A stretch of 64,000 nucleotides of DNA from Formosa sp. Hel1_31_208 (GCF_900104785.1 NZ_LT629733.1:2512501-2576500); one strand, 5' to 3'. Numbered from the stretch's first letter, positions 17,110-25,334 are shown. Notes: a model not told the origin generated them from the sequence alone. Made by a program: numbers and translations.

Positions 17110-17137
17110 AAGAAAAAAGTTATCAGATTAACAGATA

Positions 17138-17145
17138 CAAAAATA
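17138..17145 (-). promoter_or_regulatory. -7 promoter box of lpd
   Basis: TATTTTTG on the minus strand, an exact TAnnTTTG match, about 28 bp upstream of the lpd ATG, giving a leader of about 20-25 nt. No good -33 element seen. Confidence 0.5.
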
Positions 17146-17238
17146 CAATTTTGATTGACTAACACCTCATGAAAAATAACGTTTTTTAGTCCTAAAACAG
17201 AAATTCTCAAATCAATATTGATGTCTATATAATTACGA

Positions 17239-17288
17239 AAAAAAGTGCCCGCATGAATCAATGACAATCCTACTGCAAACACTTTTTT
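17239..17288 (-). terminator. Weak terminator-like inverted repeat
   Basis: AAAAAAGTG and CACTTTTTT enclose a 32-nt loop in the 270-bp gap upstream of lpd and 90 bp past the stop of the LuxR-type gene. It is symmetric, so it could act in either direction; I favour termination of the LuxR-type transcript. The rest of the gap (17146-17379) shows no gene. Confidence 0.4.
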
Positions 17289-17379
17289 GTAAATCCCCTA
17301 AGAATTAATTAATAACATGTAAATATCTATTTTAACAAATTAAAATGCAATACTCAATTTGAGTAATTTTAATAGTTGC

Positions 17380-18150
17380 TTAAAGCAAGTTTGTATTCAT
17401 TTTTAACATACCTACAAGTTCTCCTGTAGAGGAGATATTGAGCTTTTTCAAGATATTTCTGCGATGTGTATCTACGGTATGTGAACTTATATTAAGTTTT
17501 TCAGAAATCTCTTTACTACTAAAATCTAAAACTAAAAGTCTAATGACATCTCTTTCTCTATTGCTCACACCCTTACTTATTAATTTTTGTGAGTAATTAT
17601 TAAAATAAACAGTTTCGTATTCATTTTGACTATTTAGTATTTTTGCAGATGCAGTGATTTCCATTTTAAGACTAGGGTGCAAAACCGTGTAATGCGCCAG
17701 TCCGATGATGGGTTTCCCTTCTGTATCAAATGCTAATGGTGTTGTATTTTGAACGATATTCACATAAATACCATCAGCATTTTTAAATCTAAAATTCCAG
17801 GTGTAATTTGTACGTTCTCTTTTATCAAGTGAAATCTCACTTAGCGTAAATTCCATGAGTTGATTTAACGCTGAGAGCCACCCTTCAATATCATCTGGAT
17901 GAATTCTACTCCAAAAATAGCGCATACCATTAGTCTTTAATTCGGCTGGTTCTAATCCCAAACAAGCCTTAAAATTTTTACTGATATACTCAAAAGTTAA
18001 ATCCTGAGTATTGGTGACACAAAAAAAGGTAGAACTATATGGCAATACTTTATCCAGTTCTATAATTTTTTGAATATGTTCTTTCAGTAAAGGTTTGTCG
18101 TAGGATGCAAAAATAGATTTGTAGAAGTCTTTAATTCGATGGTATTTCAT
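17380..18150 (-). CDS. PAS-LuxR transcriptional regulator
   Basis: 256 residues. The N-terminal half contains a PAS fold (FFCVTNTQDLTFEYISKNF, then FWSRIHPDDIEGW and WNFRFKNADGIYVNI). The C-terminal 65 residues are a LuxR-type HTH: GVSNRERDVIRLLVLDFSSKEI, then LNISSHTVDTHRRNILKKLNI. It is thus a single-protein sensor-regulator. No ligand is inferred. Neighbours are lpd downstream and a CPBP protease gene upstream on the same strand, 46 bp away. Confidence 0.9.
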   Translation of the reverse strand: MKYHRIKDFYKSIFASYDKPLLKEHIQKIIELDKVLPYSSTFFCVTNTQDLTFEYISKNFKACLGLEPAELKTNGMRYFWSRIHPDDIEGWLSALNQLMEFTLSEISLDKRERTNYTWNFRFKNADGIYVNIVQNTTPLAFDTEGKPIIGLAHYTVLHPSLKMEITASAKILNSQNEYETVYFNNYSQKLISKGVSNRERDVIRLLVLDFSSKEISEKLNISSHTVDTHRRNILKKLNISSTGELVGMLKMNTNLL

Positions 18151-18196
18151 AGCAAAATAAAAATGTTTTAGAGCGCTTTAAAAATACAAGTTTTTT

Positions 18197-18826
18197 TTAA
18201 CTAGGAAACCCTAACATATTACCCATCCCAACAGTAAATAACCATGAGCCATAAATGGCATGTTCGATAGTGACTAATAGTGTTGATTGCGTGCGTTTAT
18301 AGGTGTATGCAAAAAGCAGTCCACCAACAAAAGTTAAGATCATCACTAACCCATTTCCGAAGAAAATATGCGCTAATGAAAACAGTGTGGCATTGAATAC
18401 TATAAAGAGGTATTTATTTTTAAACAACGATTGATAACGTTCAAAAAAGAAAGTTCTATAAATCAATTCTTGTGGATATACTGAAAATAAGCTGTAAACA
18501 AATAGAATGATAATCCATAGCAATGGTTTATTTATAATGACATTGAATAGATTGGATGGATCCACAAACCAGGTATACATTGTTGTTAAAACAATGATTC
18601 CTATCAGTTGGATACTCATACGTTTCATAAAATGGGTCCAATTAAGATGTGAAGCTACTTTAAATTTTTTTCGTTCAATACGCAAAAGCACAAATACAAC
18701 ATACACAAAGCCAAGTGTACCCATCAACATTTTAATCCATAAAGGAAATTTGAGTAAAAAACTTATTGGGATTAGGATAAAAGCTATAAAAAGCTCTGTT
18801 AGTTTATAAAGGGTTGATTGCATCAT
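18197..18826 (-). CDS. CPBP-family intramembrane protease
   Basis: 209 residues with about six hydrophobic segments. The CPBP (CAAX protease/bacteriocin-processing) motifs appear as PQELIYRTFFFERY at about 118-131, FSLAHIFFGN at about 150 and LVTIEHAIYGSW near the end. In the canonical motif the first residues are EE; here the first is glutamine (Q119-E120), while the arginine and both histidine motifs are kept. This matches a variant motif, so activity is uncertain. Family members cleave prenylated proteins or act in bacteriocin immunity; target unknown. It is 19 bp downstream of the Lrp gene, so it may be co-transcribed with it. Confidence 0.85.
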   Translation of the reverse strand: MMQSTLYKLTELFIAFILIPISFLLKFPLWIKMLMGTLGFVYVVFVLLRIERKKFKVASHLNWTHFMKRMSIQLIGIIVLTTMYTWFVDPSNLFNVIINKPLLWIIILFVYSLFSVYPQELIYRTFFFERYQSLFKNKYLFIVFNATLFSLAHIFFGNGLVMILTFVGGLLFAYTYKRTQSTLLVTIEHAIYGSWLFTVGMGNMLGFPS

Positions 18827-18845
18827 TAAATATCGTCAATTCTAA

Positions 18846-19307
18846 TTATAACATTATCGCTGTCGTATGCTTTACTTCGTTGATCACAAAAGCACTTTGG
18901 GTGCTTCCAATGTGACTAATTGTCGTTAGTTTTTTTACCATGAATTCTCTAAATTCGTCCATATCTGCAACAATGACTTTAAGTAGGTAATCATAATCAC
19001 CACTAATGTGATAGCATTCTAAGACTTCATCCAATTTAGCGACTTCCATCTCAAACTTTACAACATAATCTTTACTGTGCTGAACCAGTTTAATACTGCA
19101 AAAGGTTACGAAGGCCTTATCTATAACTTTCTTATTAATTAAGGCGACGTATTTCGATATAATACCTTCCCGCTCAAGCTTTTTTATACGTTCATACACC
19201 GCAGTGACCGAAAGGTTTAATTTATTTGATAATTCTTTATTGGTTTGTTTACTGTCCTCTTGTAGAAAACAGATTAATTTTTTGTCTATAGCATCAAGTT
19301 GTGGCAT
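18846..19307 (-). CDS. Lrp/AsnC-family regulator
   Basis: 153 residues from the ATG at 19305-19307 (MPQLDAIDKKLICFLQED), the usual Lrp length; an upstream in-frame ATG would add 22 hydrophobic residues unlike the family and is rejected. The HTH lies in LSNKLNLSVTAVYERIKKLEREGIISKYVALI (given here as a region, residues about 26-57). A C-terminal RAM ligand-binding domain follows, with HISGDYDYLLKVIV. It is divergent from the PLP-dependent lyase gene; the intergenic array supports direct and autoregulatory control. In this arrangement the likely effector is a sulfur or branched amino acid, such as methionine, by analogy. Confidence 0.93.
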   Translation of the reverse strand: MPQLDAIDKKLICFLQEDSKQTNKELSNKLNLSVTAVYERIKKLEREGIISKYVALINKKVIDKAFVTFCSIKLVQHSKDYVVKFEMEVAKLDEVLECYHISGDYDYLLKVIVADMDEFREFMVKKLTTISHIGSTQSAFVINEVKHTTAIML

Positions 19308-19355
19308 TGGAAAAATTTTCAGTTTAATGATTTGAAACGAACACTTCAAAATAAA

Positions 19356-19458
19356 TATAACTACTATTACCACAATATATAGATTTATTATCTAATTTTC
19401 ATCTTACTCATTGTTATATTATCTAATAAGACCGATATTTGATGTGACATTAACTAAT
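19356..19458. promoter_or_regulatory. 31-bp phased operator-like array between lrp and the PLP lyase
   Basis: Palindromic decamers ATTATCTAAT (19387-19396), ATTATCTAAT (19418-19427) and ATTAACTAAT (19449-19458) occur at exactly 31-bp steps, three turns of B-DNA. A fourth, degenerate copy lies in phase at 19356-19365, keeping the core TAnCTA. Each consists of ATTA-N2-TAAT halves. The last ends 13 bp before the lyase ATG. A protein binding one face of DNA, such as an Lrp octamer that wraps DNA, would fit this geometry. Confidence 0.75.
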
Positions 19459-19471
19459 TACCAATATTAAA

Positions 19472-20698
19472 ATGGCTTTTAAACCCGCTAATAGCATACA
19501 AGACTTACAATATTTTGGAGAATTTGGAGGTGTAAACCCTTCAATTTCAGATTCATCTACCTATACGTTTATTTCGGCAAAAACAATGTTTGACACCTTC
19601 GAAGGTAATGCAGATGGCTGCTATTTATACTCACGTCATTCATCACCATCAAACCTTTATTTAGGGGAAGCTCTAGCCGCAATGGAAGGCACCGAAACCG
19701 CCAATGTATCGGCTTCAGGTATGGGCGCTATTACGCCAGTATTAATGCAACTTTGTGGTGCAGGAGATCATATTGTTTCAAGTCGCACAATTTACGGTGG
19801 AACTTATGCATTCTTAAAAAACTTTACACCTCGATTTAATATTGAAACCTCTTTTGTAGACATTACAAAACTTGAGGTCGTTGAAGCAGCGATAACAGAA
19901 AACACCAAAGTACTATACTGTGAATCTGTTAGTAATCCTTTACTAGAAGTTGCCGACATTGAAGGATTGGCAGAAATCGCTAAACGTCATAACCTTAAAT
20001 TAATTGTTGATAATACCTTTTCGCCTTTATCTATTTCGCCTGCAAAATTAGGAGCTGATGTGGTGATTCATAGTCTTACAAAGTTTATTAATGGTTCTAG
20101 TGATACTGTTGGAGGTGTTGTTTGTGGTACACAAGAATTTATTGATGCTCTCAGAAATGTGAATGATGGTGCTTCTATGCTATTAGGATCTACAATGGAT
20201 AGTTTACGAGCTGCTTCGGTACTTAAAAACTTAAGAACACTGCATATTCGTATGCAACAGCATAGTTTAAATGCCTCATATTTAGCTGAAAAATTTGAAC
20301 AAGACGGATTAACAACAGTGTATCCAGGCTTAGTATCTCATCCTTCTCATGAGTTATTTAAAACCATGATGAATGAAAAATACGGGTTCGGAGGTATGCT
20401 TACCATTGATGTTGGTTCAATTGAAAAAGCAAACCAGCTTATGGAAATGATGCAAGAAAAAAACTTAGGCTATCTTGCTGTAAGTTTAGGATTCTACAAA
20501 ACCTTATTTTCTGCACCTGGCAGTTCTACCTCTTCGGAAATTCCTGAAGACGAGCAAGAAGCTATGGGATTAAGTGATGGCTTGATTCGTTTTTCAATAG
20601 GTTTAGACGCTGATATTGAACGCACGTATCAAATGATGCGCGAGTGCATGGAAAACTTAAATATACTTGACAGTCATACAGAAACTGTCGGAGCTTAA
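19472..20698 (+). CDS. Methionine gamma-lyase-like PLP enzyme (Cys/Met metabolism family)
   Basis: 408 residues of the Cys/Met metabolism PLP-dependent family (gamma-lyases and gamma-synthases). The PLP lysine is in HSLTKFINGSSDTVGGVV; other segments are YSRHSSPSNLYLGEALAAMEGTE, SASGMGAITPVLMQLC and VDNTFSPLSI. The divergent Lrp regulator and lack of biosynthetic neighbours favour catabolic methionine gamma-lyase or a related beta-eliminating lyase, yielding 2-oxobutyrate and methanethiol, but the exact reaction needs assay. Terminated by a clear hairpin 20 bp after the stop. Confidence 0.85.
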   Translation: MAFKPANSIQDLQYFGEFGGVNPSISDSSTYTFISAKTMFDTFEGNADGCYLYSRHSSPSNLYLGEALAAMEGTETANVSASGMGAITPVLMQLCGAGDHIVSSRTIYGGTYAFLKNFTPRFNIETSFVDITKLEVVEAAITENTKVLYCESVSNPLLEVADIEGLAEIAKRHNLKLIVDNTFSPLSISPAKLGADVVIHSLTKFINGSSDTVGGVVCGTQEFIDALRNVNDGASMLLGSTMDSLRAASVLKNLRTLHIRMQQHSLNASYLAEKFEQDGLTTVYPGLVSHPSHELFKTMMNEKYGFGGMLTIDVGSIEKANQLMEMMQEKNLGYLAVSLGFYKTLFSAPGSSTSSEIPEDEQEAMGLSDGLIRFSIGLDADIERTYQMMRECMENLNILDSHTETVGA

Positions 20699-20719
20699 AC
20701 ATTTATATGATAATTCTGA

Positions 20720-20750
20720 AGCCTTTTAAAACATCTTTAAAAGGCTTTTT
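20720..20750 (+). terminator. Rho-independent terminator of the PLP lyase gene
   Basis: Perfect 11-bp stem AGCCTTTTAAA/TTTAAAAGGCT with loop ACATC, followed by T5. The T run touches the stop codon of the convergent DUF457-type gene. Confidence 0.9.
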
Positions 20751-21771
20751 ACATGCCTTTTAGGCGTTTCCAAAGTGCTGATATCGTAAATTTAAAATCA
20801 TCCATTTCAGGCGCAAAAGGTGTCATATTTAGGCGGTCTTCCTCTTGATATAATTTCAGATTAAAAATAGCTTTGTAACCATCTCGCGTCTCTACTAATG
20901 GATATCTCAAATCTTTATACAAGAAATCGCCATCGTCAAGTCGTTCTACGTTAAAATAATTATTGCTAAACCATGTTAGTTGTTTCAAATCAGGGAATTC
21001 TTCTGTTTTTAAATCCCGGATCTTAGGAATCACTTGCCATTCTGTGAAGAAATCGGAAGTGTCAAATAGCGAATAATAGGCAACATGATAAGACCTATCA
21101 GTTTCAGCAATACCAAACCATAATACATTATTCAGAATAGAGGGTTGTGTGCTAAAACGTTCATAGGTAATACCGTTTTCTGATAAAGATGATTCAAAAA
21201 CAGAATCGATATATATTTTATTAATCACCGTTATTATCAGGTACACCGAACTCAAGCCAAACCCTAACTTCAGCCATAGCTTACGTTTGTAATTTTGTCT
21301 ATTAAAAAACATGACCATAATTATACTTACTAAAAATGGTATCGTATACAAGGGATCTGCGACAGCAATATTATTAAGAGCTACTCGATAATTACTAAAA
21401 GGGGCAAAAAGTTGCGTCCCGTATGGCGTAAAACAATCTAAAATAGGATGCGTAAACAGTGCCAAAAAAAATAAAAGCATCCAGTCCTTTTGAGTTGTGG
21501 TATCCAATCGTTTTTTGGTATTGTATAGCTTATGAACTAACCATCCTAATAATAATGACGCAAGTGCTGCGAATAAAATAGAATGCATAAACCCTCTATG
21601 AAAGAGCATGGCATCAATTTCATTACCGTACATCAAATTACCAACAAGTACATCTAAATCTGGAATGGTTCCACCAATAGCTCCATAGAGCAATGCTTTA
21701 TTGCCAATCTTCTTCCCTAATACAGCTTCTCCACAAGCGGCACCTAAAACAATTTGAGTTAATGAATCCAT
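20749..21771 (-). CDS. Membrane-bound metal-dependent hydrolase (YdjM/DUF457-type)
   Basis: 340 residues from the ATG at 21769-21771 (MDSLTQIVLGAACGEAVLG), which fits the family and is preceded at a sensible distance by a TATTTTTG box; an in-frame ATG 33 codons upstream is rejected. The N-terminal half has GAIGGTIPDLD, HRGFMHSILFAALASLLLG and LFFLALFTHPILDCFTPYG, the histidine/aspartate motifs and membrane helices of the YdjM/DUF457 family, predicted phospholipase-like metal hydrolases. The C-terminal 130 residues are soluble, beta-rich, and absent from short YdjM members. It lies in the inner membrane; substrate unknown. Confidence 0.85.
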   Translation of the reverse strand: MDSLTQIVLGAACGEAVLGKKIGNKALLYGAIGGTIPDLDVLVGNLMYGNEIDAMLFHRGFMHSILFAALASLLLGWLVHKLYNTKKRLDTTTQKDWMLLFFLALFTHPILDCFTPYGTQLFAPFSNYRVALNNIAVADPLYTIPFLVSIIMVMFFNRQNYKRKLWLKLGFGLSSVYLIITVINKIYIDSVFESSLSENGITYERFSTQPSILNNVLWFGIAETDRSYHVAYYSLFDTSDFFTEWQVIPKIRDLKTEEFPDLKQLTWFSNNYFNVERLDDGDFLYKDLRYPLVETRDGYKAIFNLKLYQEEDRLNMTPFAPEMDDFKFTISALWKRLKGM

Positions 21772-21793
21772 ATTATGATTGACTATTAAATTG

Positions 21794-21801
21794 CAAAAAT
21801 A
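21794..21801 (-). promoter_or_regulatory. -7 promoter box of the DUF457-type gene
   Basis: TATTTTTG on the minus strand, 22 bp from the ATG at 21771. Its position supports that start over the longer one, which would lie upstream of the promoter. Confidence 0.55.
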
Positions 21802-21872
21802 CGCAACTCTACTGATTTGCAGAATCACTAACAATATCGTAACATTACAAATCAAATTTAACCAAAACACAT

Positions 21873-23357
21873 ATGGAAAGCCAAAACATCAAACCAAGAC
21901 AACCACAGGATGAAAATATTATTGAAAACAAGGAATTAAACATCTGGGAAGCTCTTATACCTGTATTTGCTCTTGTTGCCATGTTATTTTACAATGTCTT
22001 TTTTGTATTTGGTGATGATGCCTTAAGTGGAAGTAATCAGTTTATTCTTTTATTAGGCGCTGCGGTAGCAGCGATTGTAGGATTCTATAATAAGGTGACT
22101 TATCAACAAATGATGGACGAGGTTGCTGAAAACATAAAATCCACAAGTGGCGCACTCCTCATATTACTTATGGTAGGTGCTCTGGCCGGTACTTGGCTAA
22201 TAAGCGGAATTATACCCACAATGATTTATTATGGGCTACAAATATTAAATCCTACAATTTTTCTTGCAGCATCTGTTGTCATTTGTGCAATCATTTCGAT
22301 TGCCACTGGGAGTTCTTGGACAACATCGGCAACAGTGGGAATTGCTTTAATTGGCATAGGCGACACCTTAGGCATTTCTTTAGGAATGACTGCTGGAGCA
22401 GTGCTTTCTGGCGCTTATTTTGGGGATAAAATGTCTCCACTAAGTGATACAACAAATTTAGCACCCGCAATGGCTGGAGCCGAATTATTTGCACATATAA
22501 AGTATATGGCCTTAACTACGGTCCCAACTATAGTCGTTACCTTATTGGTGTTTATTATTATAGGATTGAATATTGACACTACGGGAACTCCTGATATCTC
22601 AGATAAATTGGCAGCCATTGATAGTGCTTTTAATATCAGTCCTTGGTTATTTTTAGTACCAATAGCGGTCATTTTATTAATTATTAAAAAAACACCACCA
22701 TTAATTGCATTATTGGTGGGAACACTTTTAGGTGGCTTTGCAGCTATTATTGCGCAACCGGATATTGTTATGACAATTGCAGGTAGTGATAGGTTAACCT
22801 TCGAATCAGCTTACAAAGGTGTTATGAATGCCATGACTGTGAATGTCTCAGTAGACACAACTAGTGTTGAATTAAATGATTTATTTTCCTCTGGCGGGAT
22901 GAGCGGTATGTTAGGAACCATTTGGTTAATCATTTGCGCTATGGTTTTTGGAGGTGTGATGGATGCAATTGGCGCATTATCCAGAATAAGCAAAGCATTA
23001 CTCAGCTTAGCTACAAGTACATTTGGACTATTCGCGAGTACTGTGGCGAGCTGTCTGGCTTTAAATGTTACTGCTTCTGATCAATATTTGGCTTTAGTAG
23101 TTCCTGGAAAAATGTTTAAAAAAGCTTATGAAGACAAAGGACTCGCTCCAGAGAATTTAAGTAGAACACTTGAAGATTCAGGAACGGTAACTTCCGTGCT
23201 TATCCCTTGGAATACTTGTGGAGCATATCAATCTGGTGTCTTAGGCGTCCCAGTAGCCGATTATTTTTTCTACGCTATTTTCAATTGGCTTAGTCCTTTT
23301 ACAACATTGCTCTTTGCTGCGTTCTCAATTAAAATAAAACAACTAAAAGCTAAATAA
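21873..23357 (+). CDS. nhaC: Na+/H+ antiporter, NhaC family
   Basis: 494-residue inner-membrane protein with about twelve hydrophobic segments. ATGSSWTTSATVGIALIGIG, GMTAGAVLSGAYFGDKMSPLSDTTNLAPA (listed here in two parts: GMTAGAVLSGAYFGDKMS, PLSDTTNLAPA) and the C-terminal ALNVTASDQYLALVVPGKMF region, then LIPWNTCGAYQSGVLGV, are classic NhaC segments. It exports sodium in exchange for protons, in accord with a marine habitat. It is transcribed alone, divergently from the DUF457-type gene. No terminator is obvious in the 209-bp gap to the peroxiredoxin gene. Confidence 0.93.
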   Translation: MESQNIKPRQPQDENIIENKELNIWEALIPVFALVAMLFYNVFFVFGDDALSGSNQFILLLGAAVAAIVGFYNKVTYQQMMDEVAENIKSTSGALLILLMVGALAGTWLISGIIPTMIYYGLQILNPTIFLAASVVICAIISIATGSSWTTSATVGIALIGIGDTLGISLGMTAGAVLSGAYFGDKMSPLSDTTNLAPAMAGAELFAHIKYMALTTVPTIVVTLLVFIIIGLNIDTTGTPDISDKLAAIDSAFNISPWLFLVPIAVILLIIKKTPPLIALLVGTLLGGFAAIIAQPDIVMTIAGSDRLTFESAYKGVMNAMTVNVSVDTTSVELNDLFSSGGMSGMLGTIWLIICAMVFGGVMDAIGALSRISKALLSLATSTFGLFASTVASCLALNVTASDQYLALVVPGKMFKKAYEDKGLAPENLSRTLEDSGTVTSVLIPWNTCGAYQSGVLGVPVADYFFYAIFNWLSPFTTLLFAAFSIKIKQLKAK

Positions 23358-23454
23358 CGAGGTTCATAATTTTTGAATATAATACTTAACAGATTGTTAC
23401 TTTAGAGTAACTTTTATTAAAACATTGTCAAAAATTCGCACGCTTATTTGACAC

Positions 23455-23532
23455 CATTTTATAATACTATCATTTTATAATTTAATATAATTAGTTCCTA
23501 TTCATAACACCCTAACTTTAGAAGTAATTTTG
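23455..23532 (+). promoter_or_regulatory. Promoter region of the peroxiredoxin operon
   Basis: TAATTTTG (23525-23532) is an exact -7 box, 35 bp before the ATG. Upstream, CATTTTATAAT occurs twice, at 23455-23465 and 23471-23481, a 16-bp direct repeat. The second copy runs into TTATAATTTAATATAA, which loosely recalls a PerR-type inverted box but with one extra base. In AT-rich DNA such resemblance is weak evidence. Confidence 0.45.
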
Positions 23533-23566
23533 CGGTAAACATATATGAACAACTTAAATTATAATT

Positions 23567-24211
23567 ATGACATTAGTAGGTAAAAAGTTTCCAAATTTAA
23601 ATGTAGACGCCATGAACGATATGGGTGACACGTTCAAGCTTAACATTCTTGAAGAAGCTATAAATAATAAGAAAAAAGTATTACTATTCTGGTATCCAAA
23701 GGATTTCACCTTTGTGTGCCCAACAGAATTACACGCATTTCAGGAAGCTATAGGTGAATTTGAAAAAAGAAACACTTTGGTAATAGGTGCATCATGTGAC
23801 ACTCCTGAAGTACACTTTGCTTGGTTAAATACTGCAAAAGATAATGGAGGCATTGAAGGTGTGACTTATCCAATTCTTGCTGATTCGAACAGAAATCTAG
23901 CATCTACACTAGGTATCTTAGATATTACAAATGAAACATACAACGAAGAAACTGGTGTTGTAATGGTTGAAGGTGATAATGTCACTTACAGAGCCACTTA
24001 CATTATTGATGAAGACGGAACTGTAGTACATGAAGGTATTAATCATATGCCATTAGGAAGAAATGTAAACGAATTTTTACGTCTAATTGATGCTTATACT
24101 CACGTTCAAGAAAAAGGAGAAGTTTGTCCTGCGAATTGGGAAGAAGGAAAAGAAGCCATGAAGCCAAATGCTAAAGGCACGGCTGAGTATCTTGCAGCAC
24201 ACTTAAACTAA
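23567..24211 (+). CDS. Peroxiredoxin (AhpC/TSA type)
   Basis: 214 residues. The peroxidatic cysteine lies in FTFVCPTELHAFQEAIGEF at about residue 51, and a C-terminal GEVCPANWEEG supplies a resolving cysteine, so it is a typical 2-Cys peroxiredoxin reducing hydrogen peroxide, alkyl hydroperoxides or peroxynitrite in the cytoplasm. It is the first gene of a tight cluster with a thioredoxin 7 bp downstream, a likely reductant. An upstream direct repeat and -7 box suggest regulation at this promoter. Oxidative-stress genes katG and ankyrin protein follow shortly on the other strand. Confidence 0.95.
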   Translation: MTLVGKKFPNLNVDAMNDMGDTFKLNILEEAINNKKKVLLFWYPKDFTFVCPTELHAFQEAIGEFEKRNTLVIGASCDTPEVHFAWLNTAKDNGGIEGVTYPILADSNRNLASTLGILDITNETYNEETGVVMVEGDNVTYRATYIIDEDGTVVHEGINHMPLGRNVNEFLRLIDAYTHVQEKGEVCPANWEEGKEAMKPNAKGTAEYLAAHLN

Positions 24212-24218
24212 GACGATT

Positions 24219-24533
24219 ATGATAAAAGAACTAGAACAAGATAACTTATCAGAAGTTATTTCTCAAAATGACACAGTGATTGTTCAATACTCTGCCGGTT
24301 GGTGTGGAAACTGTCGAATTATGAAACCCAAGTTTAAAAAGTTAGCTACGGAAAATGAAACGATCACCTTTATAATGGCTGATGCTGAAAAATTCCCGGA
24401 GTCTAGACAACTAGCAACTGTTGATAATTTACCCACCTTTGCTACGTTTAAAAATGGTGATTTTGTAAATCAAACCCAAACCAATAAGTTTGATGTTTTA
24501 AAAGATTTAGTCAATGAAGTTACCAGTAATTAA
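24219..24533 (+). CDS. Thioredoxin-family protein with CGNC active site
   Basis: 104 residues with the full thioredoxin fold: VIVQYSAGWCGNCRIMKPKF with active-site Cys-Gly-Asn-Cys at about 30-33, then cis-proline in NLPTF. The CGNC motif differs from the CGPC of housekeeping thioredoxin and should raise the redox potential. It is 7 bp after the peroxiredoxin gene, making it the probable electron donor, and overlaps the next gene by 20 bp. It lacks a signal peptide and is cytoplasmic. Confidence 0.93.
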   Translation: MIKELEQDNLSEVISQNDTVIVQYSAGWCGNCRIMKPKFKKLATENETITFIMADAEKFPESRQLATVDNLPTFATFKNGDFVNQTQTNKFDVLKDLVNEVTSN

Positions 24534-24771
24534 ACATTTATCTCAGTTTATCGAAGATAATGATGAAGACTATTTAGTTGAAACCATTGAGACCCTAGAA
24601 AACCTTACAGAAGTACCATCATTAAAAGATGAAGAACTCGATGTCATAGGTGAGCTCATCTCAAATATGTATGGTGCTATTGAAGTACACAACATGGTAA
24701 AAAATGGTACCCCTAAAAAGGAAGCCCTTAATTCGTTTATGCAACGTGTTATGGGTTCTATCGATAACTAA
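24514..24771 (+). CDS. DUF6952-type small protein
   Basis: 85 residues, acidic, helical (MKLPVIKHLSQFIEDNDEDYL, then TLENLTEVPSLKDEELDVIGELISNMYGA in part). I believe it is the DUF6952 family, which in Flavobacteriia commonly follows a peroxiredoxin-thioredoxin pair; the assignment is by memory of the N-terminal pattern. Its start lies inside the thioredoxin gene (20-bp overlap), indicating translational coupling. No cysteines are present, so a direct disulfide role is unlikely; an accessory role with peroxiredoxin is inferred. Confidence 0.8.
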   Translation: MKLPVIKHLSQFIEDNDEDYLVETIETLENLTEVPSLKDEELDVIGELISNMYGAIEVHNMVKNGTPKKEALNSFMQRVMGSIDN

Positions 24772-24793
24772 TTAAGATAACATAAGTCAAACA

Positions 24794-24824
24794 AAAAACC
24801 ACTTCAGATATTGAAGTGGTTTTT
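24794..24824. terminator. Bidirectional Rho-independent terminator
   Basis: Thirteen-base arms AAAAACCACTTCA and TGAAGTGGTTTTT around loop GATAT. It serves both the peroxiredoxin operon and the convergent ankyrin gene. Confidence 0.9.
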
Positions 24825-24835
24825 TAATTTATAAC

Positions 24836-25309
24836 TTACACCTTGAGCCATTCTATGAGGTGACTCAACCCTTTTTCTACGGCGTAATCATAAGCTGTTT
24901 TTCCTTGATTATCCCTTAAAACTTTACTCGCCTGATTCTTAGTTAATAACTTCACCATATTTTCCTTATTATACATGGTTGAATAGATTAAAGGCGTAGT
25001 TCCTAAACTGTTTTGAGCGTTAACATTTGCGCCATGTTTGATCAATAACTTAGCGATTCTGTCATTTCCTTTAAAACTAACACCTATTAAGGCTGTGTTG
25101 CCTGAGGCGTCAGTAGCATCAACCTCAGCATTATACTCTAGCAAAAGCTGTGTCACAGTTTCATTATCAAAATATGTTGCGAAGATTAATGGTGTAAAAC
25201 CGCGTGAATCTTTTGAATTCACCAGATCTGGATTCCTATTCAACTGTGCTTTAAGATGATCCATTTTTCCAGACTGTAGTGTTCTAAAAAATAATTCTTG
25301 CTCATTCAT
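24836..25309 (-). CDS. Ankyrin-repeat protein next to katG
   Basis: 157 residues from the ATG at 25307-25309 (MNEQELFFRTLQSG); in-frame ATGs at 25318 and 25342 are alternatives. Four ankyrin repeats are visible: RGFTPLIFATYFDNETVTQLL, ASGNTALIGVSFKGNDRIAKLL (here only as positions about 35-105), SLGTTPLIYSTMYNKENMVKLL and QGKTAYDYAVEKG. Ankyrin proteins next to catalase genes, such as AnkB with KatB in Pseudomonas, help catalase maturation; here katG lies directly upstream on the same strand, so a similar role is inferred. A terminator lies between them. There is no signal peptide. Confidence 0.88.
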   Translation of the reverse strand: MNEQELFFRTLQSGKMDHLKAQLNRNPDLVNSKDSRGFTPLIFATYFDNETVTQLLLEYNAEVDATDASGNTALIGVSFKGNDRIAKLLIKHGANVNAQNSLGTTPLIYSTMYNKENMVKLLTKNQASKVLRDNQGKTAYDYAVEKGLSHLIEWLKV

Positions 25310-25334
25310 ACATCCCATTTTTTTTAATAGAAAA

